Program-made: the position numbers and the translations under genes
The notes under the pieces: generated by a model
Told to the model about the DNA's origin: nothing
What the model saw: the letters and a program-made list of their open reading frames with translations, nothing else
Database searches by the model: none
In this document: positions 11,030-22,194 of the stretch, one piece after another
How positions within the stretch are numbered: position 1 is the first letter of the stretch
Layout: every line of letters starts with the position of its first letter
Origin: Locusta migratoria
Lineage: Eukaryota; Arthropoda; Insecta; Orthoptera; Acrididae
Assembly: GCA_026315105.1 (NCBI GenBank)
Contig: CM048745.1
Span: 283,011,747-283,075,746, forward strand
Direction: 5' to 3'
DNA: 64,000 nt

Positions 11030-12924
11030 ACTTTTCAAGTCCCTCACGAATTTACCGAAGGCATTATGATTCCCGTACCGAAACCACGTGGTGGACACTG
11101 ACAGCAAGACTATCGATCACTGACATTATTAAACGCAGACTACAAGCTGTTCACCTGTATACTTCGTGTGCGCCTCCACACAACGGTCAAGGCCGAAACA
11201 CACGCTGATCAAACTTGCCTCGGCGGCGACAACAACGTCCACACCACGTTGGAATCCTACAGAGACATCATAGCGCTGGCGTCGACCTGTCGCCGTCGAC
11301 CTGTCGTCCTGGTGGCAGTGGATTTCGATCATGCATTTGACCGCGTCAACCACTACTTTTTACGCGCTGTCATGGAGCACATAGGCATTCCCCAGGTGAC
11401 ATCGACGGCGGTCCTCCGGTTAATTCTTGATGTACAATCGAGGGTAATGGTGAATGGCTATCGCTCAGAACCCATCACTATCGGACGTTCAGTACGCCAA
11501 GATTGCCCCTTGTCTGCCATGTTGTTCGCAGTCGCCCTCGAACCAGCTCTACATGGTCTCCGACATCGTTTGGAAGGCATCTCCCTACGGTCAGCCCAAT
11601 TAAAATGCTCCGCCTATGCTGATGACGTGGTCTTCTTGGCCCAATCAAGAGACGAAATAGAGTCGGCACTTTCATGGCTCCACCATTATGGCGAGGTGTC
11701 TGGAAGTCTCCTCAACCTACAGAAGACTAAATACATGGACATAGACCGAGGATTACCTACAGCATCAGCAGTACCAATTACGAAAGTCCCTCAGATCAAC
11801 TGCTTAGGGATAACATTTCACGGCAATGTTCAAAAATCTGCAGCGACGACATATCGATGGCTGTTACAACAATCGCGTGCACAGATACGACTCCACAAAC
11901 TTCGAGGGTTAGACATGCTCCGACGCGCACGCTATGTCAACATGCACTTGGCATCAAAGCTGAATCATTTCACGCACATACTACCATTGCCAGACACGAT
12001 GGCAGCCAGGTTTCAAGCAGCGTTTGGACATTTTGTGACTGCAGGCTACATTTTTAAAATACGTTACAACACTCTATCTCTGCCCCGATAAGAAGGTGGC
12101 GTCGGTTTAACTAAAGTCAAGAATAGAGCTCGAGCGCTACTCCTCAGTACGACGCAACGACTAAGGCATTCTCCGCACTGAAACATCACAGGCATCCTTA
12201 TTGATGAAGTCGCGCCACGATCTCTGTAGCCGCCGGCTCCGGTTGGCCATTTATCGCCAGCGCTTGCTCACTTCAAGATCTACTTTGTAGAACACAGTTA
12301 CATGCTGACTGACATACCGACAACGCGAGAGGCCATGGCTAAGGACTACTACAACATTTTACAAAGAAGGAATACAAGTAACATGATAGAACGGCGACAC
12401 CCGAACATCTGCTGGAAAAGAGTGTGCCGGGCAATTCATTCACCTTTCCTGCCGACAGAAGTACGGACATATTAGTGAACGAAAAATTCCCTAATCGTCA
12501 GCGGTTACATTCCATTCGCCTCCTTAGCGACCCCTTATGTCCACAGTGTGCAGACGTATATACCGACGTGCATCGACTGAATTGTAGCACTGCGAGTGCG
12601 TGTTGGAAGCTCACAAGACAAATGCTGGCCCTCCTTCTACGTCGTCCTTTCACGTCGATCCTATCTACCGAAGTTTTCTACCATGATGGCGTCTATTTTC
12701 CACCAGCGAAGACGAATGCAAACAACTGGATTATAGGCATGGCTCTACATTACCTTTACCGAGGTAGCGACAAAAACATCCTGGATTTCTGGCAATATAT
12801 GCTTGAAACACACACGACTGCCCAACGTGGAGCATCCTACCGAACCACTTTTGCGAACTTTTTAGGATCACTGTTCACGAACCCTCCACCCAGCTGGGAT
12901 GTCCCAGGTATGAGAAGAGAATAA
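11030..12924 (+). pseudogene. LINE reverse transcriptase, L1/Tx1-like, degraded
   Basis: A broken frame at about 11030-11170 shows a finger motif (IPVPKPRGGH, then LLNADYKLF with changes). The open stretch 11168-12091 (307 codons) has AVDFDHAFDRVNH, SVRQDCPLSAMLFAVALEP and the active site YADDVVFLA. NCLGITF begins the thumb. After a stop at 12089, EGGVGLTKVKNRARALL-like sequence leads into a second segment, 12424-12924, with CPQCADVYTDVHRLNC. RQDCPLS replaces the usual RQGCPLS. Clade placement as L1/Tx1-like rests on the YADD context and is uncertain. The 5' half with the endonuclease is absent. Confidence 0.8.
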
Positions 12925-13149
12925 CGATGCATCCCATAGAACCTGATTGATCCCAACAGTACAAAGGCAAAAGAAAAAAAAATGCACGGCGACTTGCGGC
13001 AGTCGCGAAGCAAATGACAAGCGAAACCAGCGTTCAAGTAAGAAGGAATATCGATACGTGCGCGACGGGTAACTGGCGCCAAAACCAGTGAAAAGTTGAC
13101 ACGCAAAAACGTACTCTTTTCACTGGATAATGATAATGAGCACCCCACA

Positions 13150-13290
13150 CCTTCTTAACGGTAGCCATAGTGCATGAACTGTGCTTTAATCTGGTCCCTC
13201 AACAACCCTTTTCACCAGACTTAGCCCCAAGTGACACCCTCCTGATCCCTGACTTGAAACTTAGGCTTGCTGGGAAGACATTTTCATCAC
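13150..13290 (+). pseudogene. Mariner transposase C-terminal fragment
   Basis: Reads QQPFSPDLAPSDTLLIPDLK and then LRLAGKTFSSH, matching the YSPDLAPSDYHLFPxLK region that holds the third catalytic Asp of mariner transposases. The rest of the protein and both termini are missing. Confidence 0.7.
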
Positions 13291-13879
13291 ATAGTTGCAG
13301 ACACCGAGTATTTTTCAGAGTTGGACAGAACCTATTTCTACAATTGAATGAAAAAAAAAAAAAATGCAGCCTCGCCGGACCAAATGTTCATCCCTCAGCG
13401 GAGGCTATGTTTGAGGTGTGGAGTGAGACAAGTTTTTACAAAACAAACATTTTTATTGTTTTTTTTTTTCAACAAACCACTCACGTAAAAGCAGATATTA
13501 GCCAAACACGAAGGACAGGTGCGTGTTACCTGCGTAGTAAGAGTCAGTTGTGGTCATCTCAGTGCACTCATGAGTGCATTATATTAGAGTTAAGTGAATA
13601 TGAAATGTCTGCTGCTTGTATCGGGTGATAAAAAAGTCAGTATAAATTTGAAAACTTAATAAATACGGAATAATGTAGATAGAGAGTTAAAAAATTGACA
13701 CACATGCTTGGAATGACACGGAGCTTTATTAGAAAAAGAAAGAAAGAAAGATACAAAGAAAAATCAAAAAATGTCCGATAGATGGCGCTGGACAGCAAAA
13801 CGTCAGTGACTGTGCATGAAAATAGTGTATAAAAGGTGCCGTAATAAGAGAGAGAATCAGATGCACCAAAAGTCACAGC

Positions 13880-15150
13880 ATGTTGACGTTACCTAAAAAG
13901 GCGCTTTTAGTGAAGCTGTATTATCAGAATGGGGAATGTGGTAGTAGAGCGTTACGATCCTATCGCCATTGGAAGGGGATTCGGACGGGTAAAGGTCCGT
14001 TGACAAATGCAGCTGTGGCGAGAATGATTTCGAAGTTGGAAGCCACGAGTTGTTTAGACGATAGACTCCATAGTGGCCGCCGAGCACAAGGCGTAATGCT
14101 GCTGAGACAGTTCAGGAAGAAATGGAGACTGTAGCGGGTTCGTCTATGCATGGGGAAGTCAGCGCTCGTGTAGTCGCACGTCGCACTGGCATACCATACA
14201 CTACTGTTTGATTGGCACTTAGGCGTACCCTCCGATGCTATCCTTACAAAATCCATCTGCATCATGAACTGTTACCTGGCGATTTAGTGAAGCGGAGGGC
14301 ATTTGCGGTGTGGGTGTTTCAAAAGATGGCGGAAAATGACGTTTGGTTGAGTACCGTGTTGTGGACCGACGAAGCTCATTTCACACTCCGAGGGTCTGTC
14401 AGCGCCCACAACTGCAGAATCTGGGCTACCAAAAATCCTAGAACTGCCGTGGAAACTCCATTGCACGACGAGCAAGTCACGGTATGGGTTGGATTTATCA
14501 CATCTACCGTTATCGGGCCTTCTTTCTTCGAGGAACTGCATGATTCTGGTTTTGTAATTGCTACGGTGACAGGTGAGAGGCACGCCGATATGTTACAGAA
14601 ACGCGTCATCCCCAGCCTGGCTGATAAACACCTGCTGGAACGTACGATTTTCATGCAGGATGGCGCTCCACCCCATATTGCGCGAAAGATCTCTTACCGG
14701 GTGATCAAAACGTCTTTATAAATTTGGAAAATTCATAAATCACGGAATAATGTAGATAGAGAGGTAATATTGACACACTTGCTTGGAATGAAATGAGGTT
14801 TTATTACACCCCCGCCCCCAAATAAATAAATAAATAAATAAATTGCTAAACGCGTGAAAGATGTCTTGCGAGCTTGGTTTGATGATGATCGTGTACTCAG
14901 CCACCACTTTCGTCATGCTTGGCCTCCCAGGTCCCCAGACCTCAGTCGGTGCGATTACTGGCATTGGGGTTACATGAAGTCGCAAGTGTATCGTGATAGA
15001 TCGACATATCTAGGGATGCTGAAAGACAACATCCGACGCCAATGCCTCACCATTACTCCGGACATGCTTTGCGATGCTGTTCACAACATTATTCCTCGAC
15101 TACTGCTGTCGCTGAGGTATGATGGTGAACATATTGAGCATTTCCTGTAA
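13880..15150 (+). pseudogene. Tc1/mariner-like transposase, disrupted
   Basis: The N-terminal helix-turn-helix part is at 13880-14134 (LVKLYYQNGECGSRALRSYR). After a frameshift, 14212-14721 holds WTDEAHFTLRG (first Asp) and MQDGAPPHIAR (second Asp). The frame is cut at about 14690 by an internal terminal-repeat segment. It resumes at about 14841 with IAKRVKDVLRAWF and WPPRSPDLSRCDYWHWG, which carries the third acidic residue (Asp). It ends at 15150. The whole would be about 340-350 aa, normal for the family. Confidence 0.85.
14697..14840 (+). repeat. Extra left terminal repeat inserted in the transposase
   Basis: ccgggtgatcaaaacg at 14697 repeats the left end of the host transposon for about 110 bp, follows a TA, and ends in a run of aaat repeats (about 14817-14842). 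Coding sequence on both sides carries similar words (attgcgcgaaagat at 14677; attgctaaacgcgtgaaagat at 14842), so a short target stretch was duplicated around it. Confidence 0.75.
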
Positions 15151-15837
15151 AGGACATCATCTTTGCTTTGTCTTAATTTGTTATGCTAATTATTGCTTTT
15201 CTGATCAGATGAAGCGCCATCTGTCAGTCATTTTTTGAGCCTTTTCTTTTGTTCTAATAAAACCCCATGTCATTCTAAGCACATGTGTACTAATTTTTAC
15301 CACTCTATCTGCATTATTCCGGGATCTATTAAGTTATCAAAGTTATATTGACTTTTGGATCACCCGGTATTATGCGTACTTCCGTGACCTAGTAGCTGAA
15401 AAGTCTGCTGTTTCAAGGGGCACCACATCAAAGATCTATACCTCATACAGGGAAAGCAGAAAAATTGCATGTGGTCGTGACAGACGTTCATTGCAGAGGA
15501 TTGCGACGAAAAGTGAGAGAAGAACCTATGTCGCACGGTATTCGCACCAGACCAAGAGAGAGAGCTCCATATAGGGTTACCAAACTGAAATACTGAAATA
15601 TCTGGGAAAAGTTCAATATGTTGGGATTTTGGAGATATTTTAGGGAGAAATAAATACCATAAATAAAATATGCTGTTTCTTATTTTCAAAATAATGTCCC
15701 TGTAAAACGACTTAACACCATTGGCAGATAATTTACATTTAATTTCCACATTGCCACTTACAATAAAGGTGGTAGATGAGTTTCGTTACTTGGATAGTAA
15801 AATAACTTACGATGGTCCCAAAGTACATAAAATATAA

Positions 15838-15962
15838 AACCCGCGGCGGATTGGCATGGATGTTTGTGTTGTCTTTAGTATAAGCTAGTTCATAAGTAGT
15901 TTGTAAGGTTAGGAACTGATGACCCCGTAGTTAAGTCCCATAAGCTTAACAAACATTTGAAA
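15838..15962 (+). mobile_element. tRNA-derived SINE, copy 6, 5'-truncated, inserted in an RTE-like relic
   Basis: Starts within the tRNA-like head (ggcatggatgtttgtg) and continues through aactgatgaccccgtag to acatttg. Similar A-rich words (aaaatataaaa and aaaatacaaaatg) flank it. RTE-like sequence resumes on the far side, so this SINE landed inside an older LINE copy. Confidence 0.8.
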
Positions 15963-16253
15963 ATACAAAATGCAGGATGGCAATGGGGAGAATACTATTT
16001 CTGAAGTAAAGAAATTTGTTAATATTGGAGTTTTGTTTGGAAACCTTTCCTGTAGACGTAGACATTTGTTTGGAGTATAGCCTTATATGAAGTGAAATGT
16101 GGACGGTAAATAGTTCAGATAAGAAGATGGAAGCTTTTGAAAATCCTGGAGATAAGGTGTGTAGATTGCGTAACTACTGAGGATGTACTGAACAGAATTT
16201 GGGAGAAGAGATATTTCTGATATACCTTGATTAGAAACAATCGATTAGTGAGA

Positions 16254-16456
16254 CACTTTCGGACCAAACTGCGTGGTCATCAGTCCGCAGCTTACAAACT
16301 ACTTAAACTAAGGTAAACTAACCTACGAACAACACACTCTCTCTCACACACACACACACACACACCCATGTCACAGGGAGGACTCGAACCTCCGACGGCG
16401 AGAAAACGCGCGCTCCACAGCGACGTGCCTTAGACCGCTCGCTACTCCACCGCGGC
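16254..16456 (-). mobile_element. tRNA-derived SINE, copy 7, with CA expansion
   Basis: Second-subfamily SINE carrying an internal (CA)n run at about 16345-16364, in the place where other copies have cacacaccc. It interrupts the same RTE-like relic as the copy at 15838. Confidence 0.82.
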
Positions 16457-16989
16457 GTCAATTTAGTATTGGAGGGGTATGTGGCGAGTAAAACTATCTC
16501 AGGGAGGTCAAGAAACGAATAAAGTAAGCAGGTTCGAATGGATGACGGTTAACATTCTTATTCGGAAACGAAGAGGCCTGCACAAGAGAGCTGCATCAAA
16601 CCAGTCTACGGACTGAAAACCATAACACAACAGAGTTCGCAAATTGTAATCCTACAGCAATATAAAGGAACGATTTACAACTCAACAAACATGCATCCGT
16701 GTTCAGCGAAATCATTAACTCAGCCTTTATAAATTCAAATCCGTTCCGAAGGCGAGCAATCAGCGTGACAGACCCTCAAGCAAAGACAACACAATGATAG
16801 CATTGTTCTTAAATTCGCTTTCGCTTTGGTGCAAATTTTGTCATTTGACATGTCCTTGTGTTTCGGATCATGTTTGTTGTTAGACAATGAACCAAATTAA
16901 AGTGTTTGGCAAATTTAAATTATTGTTTTTTACAGAACTTCACGCGAAGATGTTTGTCGAGAAATTCTATATTTTGTATGGATTCTGTT

Positions 16990-17176
16990 TAAATGTTTCT
17001 TAAGCTTATAAGACTTAACTGCGGGATTATCAGTCCCTAAACTTACAAACTACTTATGAAGTAACTTATACTAAAGACAGCACAACCATCCATGCCTGAG
17101 GGAGGATTCGAAACCCTGACGGGGAGCAGCCTCGTACATCGCAGCCCAGCGCCTCAATGCGCTCGGCCACTCCGCC
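16990..17176 (-). mobile_element. tRNA-derived SINE, copy 8
   Basis: Same family: gccgcggcggagtggccgag head, B box gtttcgaatcc, tail with gggactgataatcccgc. Flanked by ggattctg and ggattcag, a likely diverged target duplication. It is the last SINE of this family I find in the window. Confidence 0.8.
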
Positions 17177-17182
17177 GCGGCT

Positions 17183-18213
17183 TTGGATTCAGGACAACGT
17201 ATGAAATGTCGGTTGAATCAAGATACATTCCGACCATCTGGCAAACCTAACTTCATAAGGTGGAAACTGCAGTGCTAGCTGGAATTCCAGAATCACATTA
17301 GTGACGCTATTGGCCGTAAAAGCAAAACGTGCTGTGGAAGTCAGTCGATGTACTAACTACAGAGCAACTGCTCTCTAGACATGAAAGGAGATTGTATGTA
17401 GACATGAGCAATCAGCACAAATAGATAAACTTTGGTTTTTGACCATGAGTATACTGCAAAACGGCGGTAAACCACAAAAGTCTGGTAAATTATCCACATG
17501 TACTTAGTTACCATGCCTAAGAGCATAAGACAGCTATGTCCGGTAACACATCGAGCGTAGATAATTTATTTATCTGCAAATTTTCCCTTCTTATAGACAT
17601 TGGACATACATTTTACGTACCGTGCCGATACGTCCATTTCGTCCCAAAACATGCATAGCGTTTAAGGTAACAAAGAGAAAGATGCGTATTGTTTCAAAGT
17701 TAATGCGCAATGCTTAGCAATCAGGAGGACTTGACGTGTGCATAGAACTCTATTAAAATACAGATCGGCAATCTCGTTTCGTATTCATCACAGTTGTTTC
17801 TTTAATTGCTGTACGGTTAGAGTTTATCTAGAGCTCTGTGTGGACTGCTATAATTCAGATTTCTTAATTAATAAATAAAATCGTGAATTTACTAAAAATG
17901 TTTACCTTTCTATTGGCTCCACTTTTCAAGTAAAGCTGACAAGTTCCTTAGGCAGCAATATTTCGATCGGGAATTAAGAAGTGGGTCGGGCGTTCACACG
18001 GAAAATAATTGTGAGCGGCTTTTTAACTGTAGGCTGCAATGAATGTTCGATGCTCATCGTCAGGAGAGAGCGTGAATGTGCATATTATGTGTAAAATGTG
18101 CTATTATATGTAAATTATACTACGGTGTATATTCGTTCATTGAATTGTACAGGTAGTTTCCAAAACTGAAGACTGTTAGCTTTTATTATTCTATAGCCTG
18201 TGTTGTGTAGAAA
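17183..18213. other. Gustatory receptor 5' flank, no feature recognised
   Basis: About 1 kb of AT-rich sequence with no open frame of note, no repeat family I recognise and no clear TATA box. Any receptor promoter must lie here, but I cannot point to it. Confidence 0.5.
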
Positions 18214-19377
18214 ATGGACATAACTACGAAGTGGTTACTCGCACTATGGCGTGTTCTTGGACTCGCATTCGCAGAAGAAAACAGTAGCTCAAAAATTTCA
18301 AGTTCACGGCGTAAAACACACCGATGGAAGAAAGTATTCAGCATAGCAGGCTTTTGGTTAGCGTTATTTACCGTCGTTTTAATTCTGAGATTTTTCTCGT
18401 ACCTACCCATATTTACTATCAATTCTACATTTGGATTCCTAGCTCAATCGCTCTCTTTTACGATTTTACGAATAAAAATATTAATTAAACTTGCGATAAG
18501 AACATTTTATCGAGATAACTTTTCCGCATTATTTTCTTCACTTTTGAGAAAAGTTGACTTTATTCTGCAAAGAAAGGCAATTGAAAACTTAGGAATGTTA
18601 AGAATACCAGTATTCGCGGGTGTAATAACTGCCTTTGTTACTGCTACCGGACTATTGGCGTCATCTATTCGCTTTCGTCACGAGTCCGGTTACAACTACG
18701 TCTTCGATGTTTTTACGTATTTCTACAACATTTTGATGGATCTCATGATAACAATGCAGTACATCATTTGTGTACTGCAACTCAGGGCCAGGTTTAGAAA
18801 ACTGAACAAAGTTCTTCTCGAAGTAGCTATGCCAGCAAATGACCTGGCGGCAATAATGGGATACGGGCATCGTCCACAGCCTTACACAAGCGCAAATATT
18901 CGCCGAATGCAAGAGGTACACGTATTCTTGCACGAGGCAGCGGAATTAATGGACCAGGAATTCGGGCTCATGATATTCTTGGATGTTGCGCTGTCCATTA
19001 GTGGTGCCATATACATTTCAGCTGGCATATTTACACACGTAATCCGTGACGGTGGAGAAGAGCACTCCTTGATGTCCGTGTGTGTCTCCCTCTTCTGGCT
19101 GTTGTACAACGCGGGTAAGCTGGTGTTCCTGGTGTTGAGCTGTTCAGTGACGTCACGCGAGGCCGAAGCCTGCCTCCTCATCGTGATCAGAGCGGCGGCG
19201 TTGCGAGGCTGGGAGGCCGGTCCTCTGGAACCACTCCTGGAGCAGGTGGCCTTCTCGCCGAGCTTACACTTCACCGCTGCCGGCTTCTTTACGCTCGATC
19301 GCCAGCTACTCATCTCTGCACTCACAGCGACTGTCACCTACCTCGTTATACTCACGCAGTTCAACGTCAGTGCGTAA
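18214..19377 (+). CDS. Gustatory receptor, single-exon, 387 aa
   Basis: Complete open reading frame for an insect gustatory receptor, a seven-transmembrane ligand-gated cation channel subunit of chemosensory neurons. Hydrophobic segments lie at about residues 41-68, 72-98, 130-152, 165-190, 249-275, 286-312 and 360-382. The last contains TYLVILTQF, the C-terminal TYhhhhhQF signature of the family, preceded by FFTLDRQLL. The family is usually 350-450 aa, so the length fits. The chosen ATG has a good context (gaaaATGg), and I see no in-frame stop or splice signal that must be used. It lacks the intron that usually precedes the TYhhhhhQF exon in insect Gr genes. Base composition changes within the gene: the first half is AT-rich and the last third (about 19050-19350) is GC-rich. 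Ligand and subfamily cannot be read from the sequence. No other receptor gene is seen nearby. Confidence 0.88.
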   Translation: MDITTKWLLALWRVLGLAFAEENSSSKISSSRRKTHRWKKVFSIAGFWLALFTVVLILRFFSYLPIFTINSTFGFLAQSLSFTILRIKILIKLAIRTFYRDNFSALFSSLLRKVDFILQRKAIENLGMLRIPVFAGVITAFVTATGLLASSIRFRHESGYNYVFDVFTYFYNILMDLMITMQYIICVLQLRARFRKLNKVLLEVAMPANDLAAIMGYGHRPQPYTSANIRRMQEVHVFLHEAAELMDQEFGLMIFLDVALSISGAIYISAGIFTHVIRDGGEEHSLMSVCVSLFWLLYNAGKLVFLVLSCSVTSREAEACLLIVIRAAALRGWEAGPLEPLLEQVAFSPSLHFTAAGFFTLDRQLLISALTATVTYLVILTQFNVSA

Positions 19378-19427
19378 ACACATGTAGAGACACAGATCGA
19401 CAAACAAAAGACGTTGTGGAATAGCTT

Positions 19428-20003
19428 TGACTGAAAAACTTGGAGTTGAGGAGGTGGCGTGACTGTAGACTGCATTGTATTTTGTTCTACTGTAGTTAGT
19501 GTATGTGAATAAAAGATGTAAAGTGTTCAACTAGTGTCCATAATTGTATCCAGTCCATCTCCTGCAACCACACGACGGTGACTAAAGCCCTTTCTACACG
19601 GGAAGTGAGAGCTTACGATATTATCCATGATGCATCGGTCACGCCGTCCGCGTTCCGTGTAGACGTGTCCACTTGCACAAGATGCATGTAGACGCAATAG
19701 GATGGATCCTATTCTCACGCGTATGGAAGTGCATCGCGCATGCGCAGACGACCGAATGGGGAACGCAGCTGACAAACGAAGCCAAGTCGGGAATTGGTTT
19801 GAGAATGTGTACTTGTCTCCTCCTCAGAGGAACGTAGCGTTGACTGAAAAACTTGAAGAGGTGGCGTGACTGTAGACTGCATTGTATTTTGTTCTACTGT
19901 AGTTAGTGTGTGTGAATAAAAGATGTAAAGTGTTCAACTAGTGTCCATAATTGTATCCAGTCCACCTCCTGCGACCACACGACGGTGGCTAAAGCCCTTT
20001 CTG
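19428..20003 (+). repeat. Tandemly duplicated 3'-flank segment, period 407 bp
   Basis: About 160 bp beginning tgactgaaaaactt (19428) recurs at 19841 with a few mismatches and a short indel, and includes AATAAA in both copies. The spacer, 19596-19840, has no gene. The repeat lies in or just after the 3' UTR of the gustatory receptor. It could be a local duplication, or the scar of a duplicated receptor whose coding part was lost. Confidence 0.75.
19508..19513 (+). promoter_or_regulatory. Candidate polyadenylation signal of the gustatory receptor gene
   Basis: AATAAA 131 bp after the receptor stop codon, on the coding strand. A second copy of the same segment, also with AATAAA, lies 407 bp downstream in a tandem duplication, so two alternative ends are possible. 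Confidence 0.5.
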
Positions 20004-20922
20004 CTCTGGTACCACTAGCTACAACGTCACTACGAGTCTGATCTACGATGATGAAGACGATTATGATGATCTCCCGCCTTCGGACGAACAGCCAGGAATG
20101 GATGCAGCACCACAGGAGCCTAAATACACATAGCTGCTTATGAAATGTAGATAACACATTGTAATTTTATATAAATTTTAGAGCAGAATGATATGTGGTT
20201 CTTGAGATAGTGGTCCGTGAATGATTGCACGCGTCAGTACTGTAATAGGTTCAAAACGCTATTTCTGATTGTGAGGCAACGTATGTTGAGGTATAGGAAA
20301 TGACTAAAATGTTATGTGTATTTTGTTTAGGTGTTTATCTGGAAAATCCGTTTCCCGCTTTTGAAACTATGTATTCGTTATTACGATACGCTACAAAAAT
20401 CACAATTTTTGGTATCAAAAGATCCAACTCTGTGCACTTCTATTCATGACAAATCGTCGAAATTTTTATGATGCGTTCTAATATTATGATTCCGGAAATC
20501 TTTGAAAGTTTTTCCGAGATCTGTAGATTCAAAGTTACCACATGCACATATTCATAACAAATATGCATGTAATATCCAGTCTGACGTGTAATTATGGTTT
20601 TAACTAATGTAGCGAACATACAGCAAGGGCTCTGTGTTTCTAGTCGCCGTTTATTCACCGATAACATTTATAAAATTTACGAATCATCGTAAATTTTTAT
20701 CTGTAATTTATTTAGTTATATTAGTCACAGATTGCCGTACAGTGTGTGTGTGTGTGTGTGTTTGTGACAAAAATTTTATACTGCACGGGTATACCCGTCA
20801 CATATTTCCGTAAATCGGGTCTATGACGAAACATTCTGCAGTTACGACGTTACTCCCGTTAAAATACTATCCAAATTTTACTCACCATTGATTTCATGTT
20901 ATATAAACAGTACACCCTGATG

Positions 20923-21197
20923 CAGTGGCGTAACTAACTCTTGGCTTTAGGGGGGATAGACCTGCTTGACGAGCAAAATTTTAGTCAGTTTCCAGACAGA
21001 CTACCATCTACCACTCGAGTTGAAGAAACTAATTCACTCCGATCCAGTGAAAGCTTATGGTAAAACACCCAAAGTTTCTAATCCTTACCTTTACCAGATT
21101 GCTGTTATACGATTTCTATCTTTCATCCTTTTCTTTTCGGGTTCTGGGGGGGGGGGGGGGTCTATCCCCCTCTTCCCCTCCCATAGTTACGCCACTG
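20923..21197. mobile_element. hAT-type MITE, 275 bp
   Basis: Terminal inverted repeats begin cagtggcgtaacta and end tagttacgccactg. Flanking 8-mers are ccctgatg (20915-20922) and ctctgatg (21198-21205), an 8-bp target duplication with one mismatch, which is the hAT hallmark. A G12 run sits inside at about 21147-21160. No coding capacity. Confidence 0.88.
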
Positions 21198-21226
21198 CTC
21201 TGATGTAACAGGAAAAAGGTGGGAAT

Positions 21227-22194
21227 CAGCTGAAAAATGCTCCTGCCGGAGCACAGAAAAGACGAATATGTTCTCTGACACAAAAGTGTGGGACCAGCTG
21301 CCTCAATCCTCATTCTGACTTCAATCCTCATTCACCAAAAATTTATGGCATGCGAACATATTCACGCTTTATTCGGCTGAATGTCACTAGGACAGAGACA
21401 GTGCAACAGGCAGAGAGAGCCATATATTATGGAACAGAGAAAGTGTCAGTTCAGGAGAAAGGCATATACATGAAAACAGCAGTAGGAAGTGAAATGAGAT
21501 GTTGGAAGTCAGGAACAGTGGCAACAACAAACTAAGACAGATGCAGATAGTAGCAATTGGAGCAAAGGAGAAGACAGTGGGAAATTGAGATGAATGGAGA
21601 CCATACATAAAGCATGAGTGTGCAGCTCTCCAATACTATAGCACGAAACAATTTGTCCAATTTTTCCCATCCCCAGTACCCCTGTGGTAAAGTTTTCCAG
21701 TCTACAGATCAAACCCCAAGCAAACCATCACCATGGACATATTTATGAAGGAGACAATCATGACTGAAGACAATGAAAGCCGACTCTAAGTGAGAAAGAA
21801 AGGATACTGGCAACAGGACAGGAAGTGAATGGTACAAAGTCAGTGGGGCAGAGAGACGATGAAAGTGGAGAAACAGACAGCAGTGAGGAATCATGATGGA
21901 AAGGGATGCAGACATTGAAAGTTTGACACAGACAGAAAGTGGCAGTGGGAGAGACAGAAAACAAGTGGACAGAGACATATATAGACATTGACAGTGACGT
22001 GACATTGCTGACTATGATGGCTTAACTGGGCAAAAGTATTTACAAAGTTATTCGCTAAAAGTGCGCAAATATGTTCGCATGCCAAAATTTTTGGTGAGGA
22101 ACTCAGAATGAGGATTGAGGCAGCTGGTTCCACACTTTTGTGTCAGAGAACATATTCGCCTTTTCTATGCTCCGGCAGGAGCATTTTTCAGCTG
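21227..22194. mobile_element. MITE-like element with about 130-bp inverted repeats
   Basis: The left arm (21227 to about 21360) starts cagctgaaaaatgctcc. The right arm (about 22062-22194) is its near-identical reverse complement, including gaacatattcgcc and cacttttgtgtcagag. The interior is GA-rich with no conserved frame. I find no clear target duplication, so the superfamily is open. The arms are far more alike than other repeats here, suggesting a recent insertion. Confidence 0.75.

Larger units (their letters stand above)
13621..15367 (+). mobile_element. Tc1/mariner-superfamily transposon with TA target duplication
   Basis: Inverted terminal repeats begin tcgggtgat at 13621 and, on the other strand, ccgggtgat at 15367. 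Similarity continues for about 100 bp (ggaataatg, agatagag, gcttggaatgaca). TA dinucleotides flank both ends (13619-13620 and 15368-15369). The interior encodes a broken transposase and contains an additional copy of the left terminal repeat at 14697. Confidence 0.88.
15768..16633 (+). pseudogene. RTE-like LINE 3' relic interrupted by two SINEs
   Basis: Segments 15768-15837, 15963-16253 and 16457-16633 align in order with the 3' part of the RTE-like element at 38950-42222. Shared words are ggtagatgagtttcgttac, the region near gtggacggtaaatag, and the end ctgcatcaaaccagtct. The copy has no usable frame. Confidence 0.78.

Noticed and set aside
19903..20157. 84-codon - strand frame as a gene
   Set aside because: Antisense to the duplicated receptor 3' flank, with no domain.
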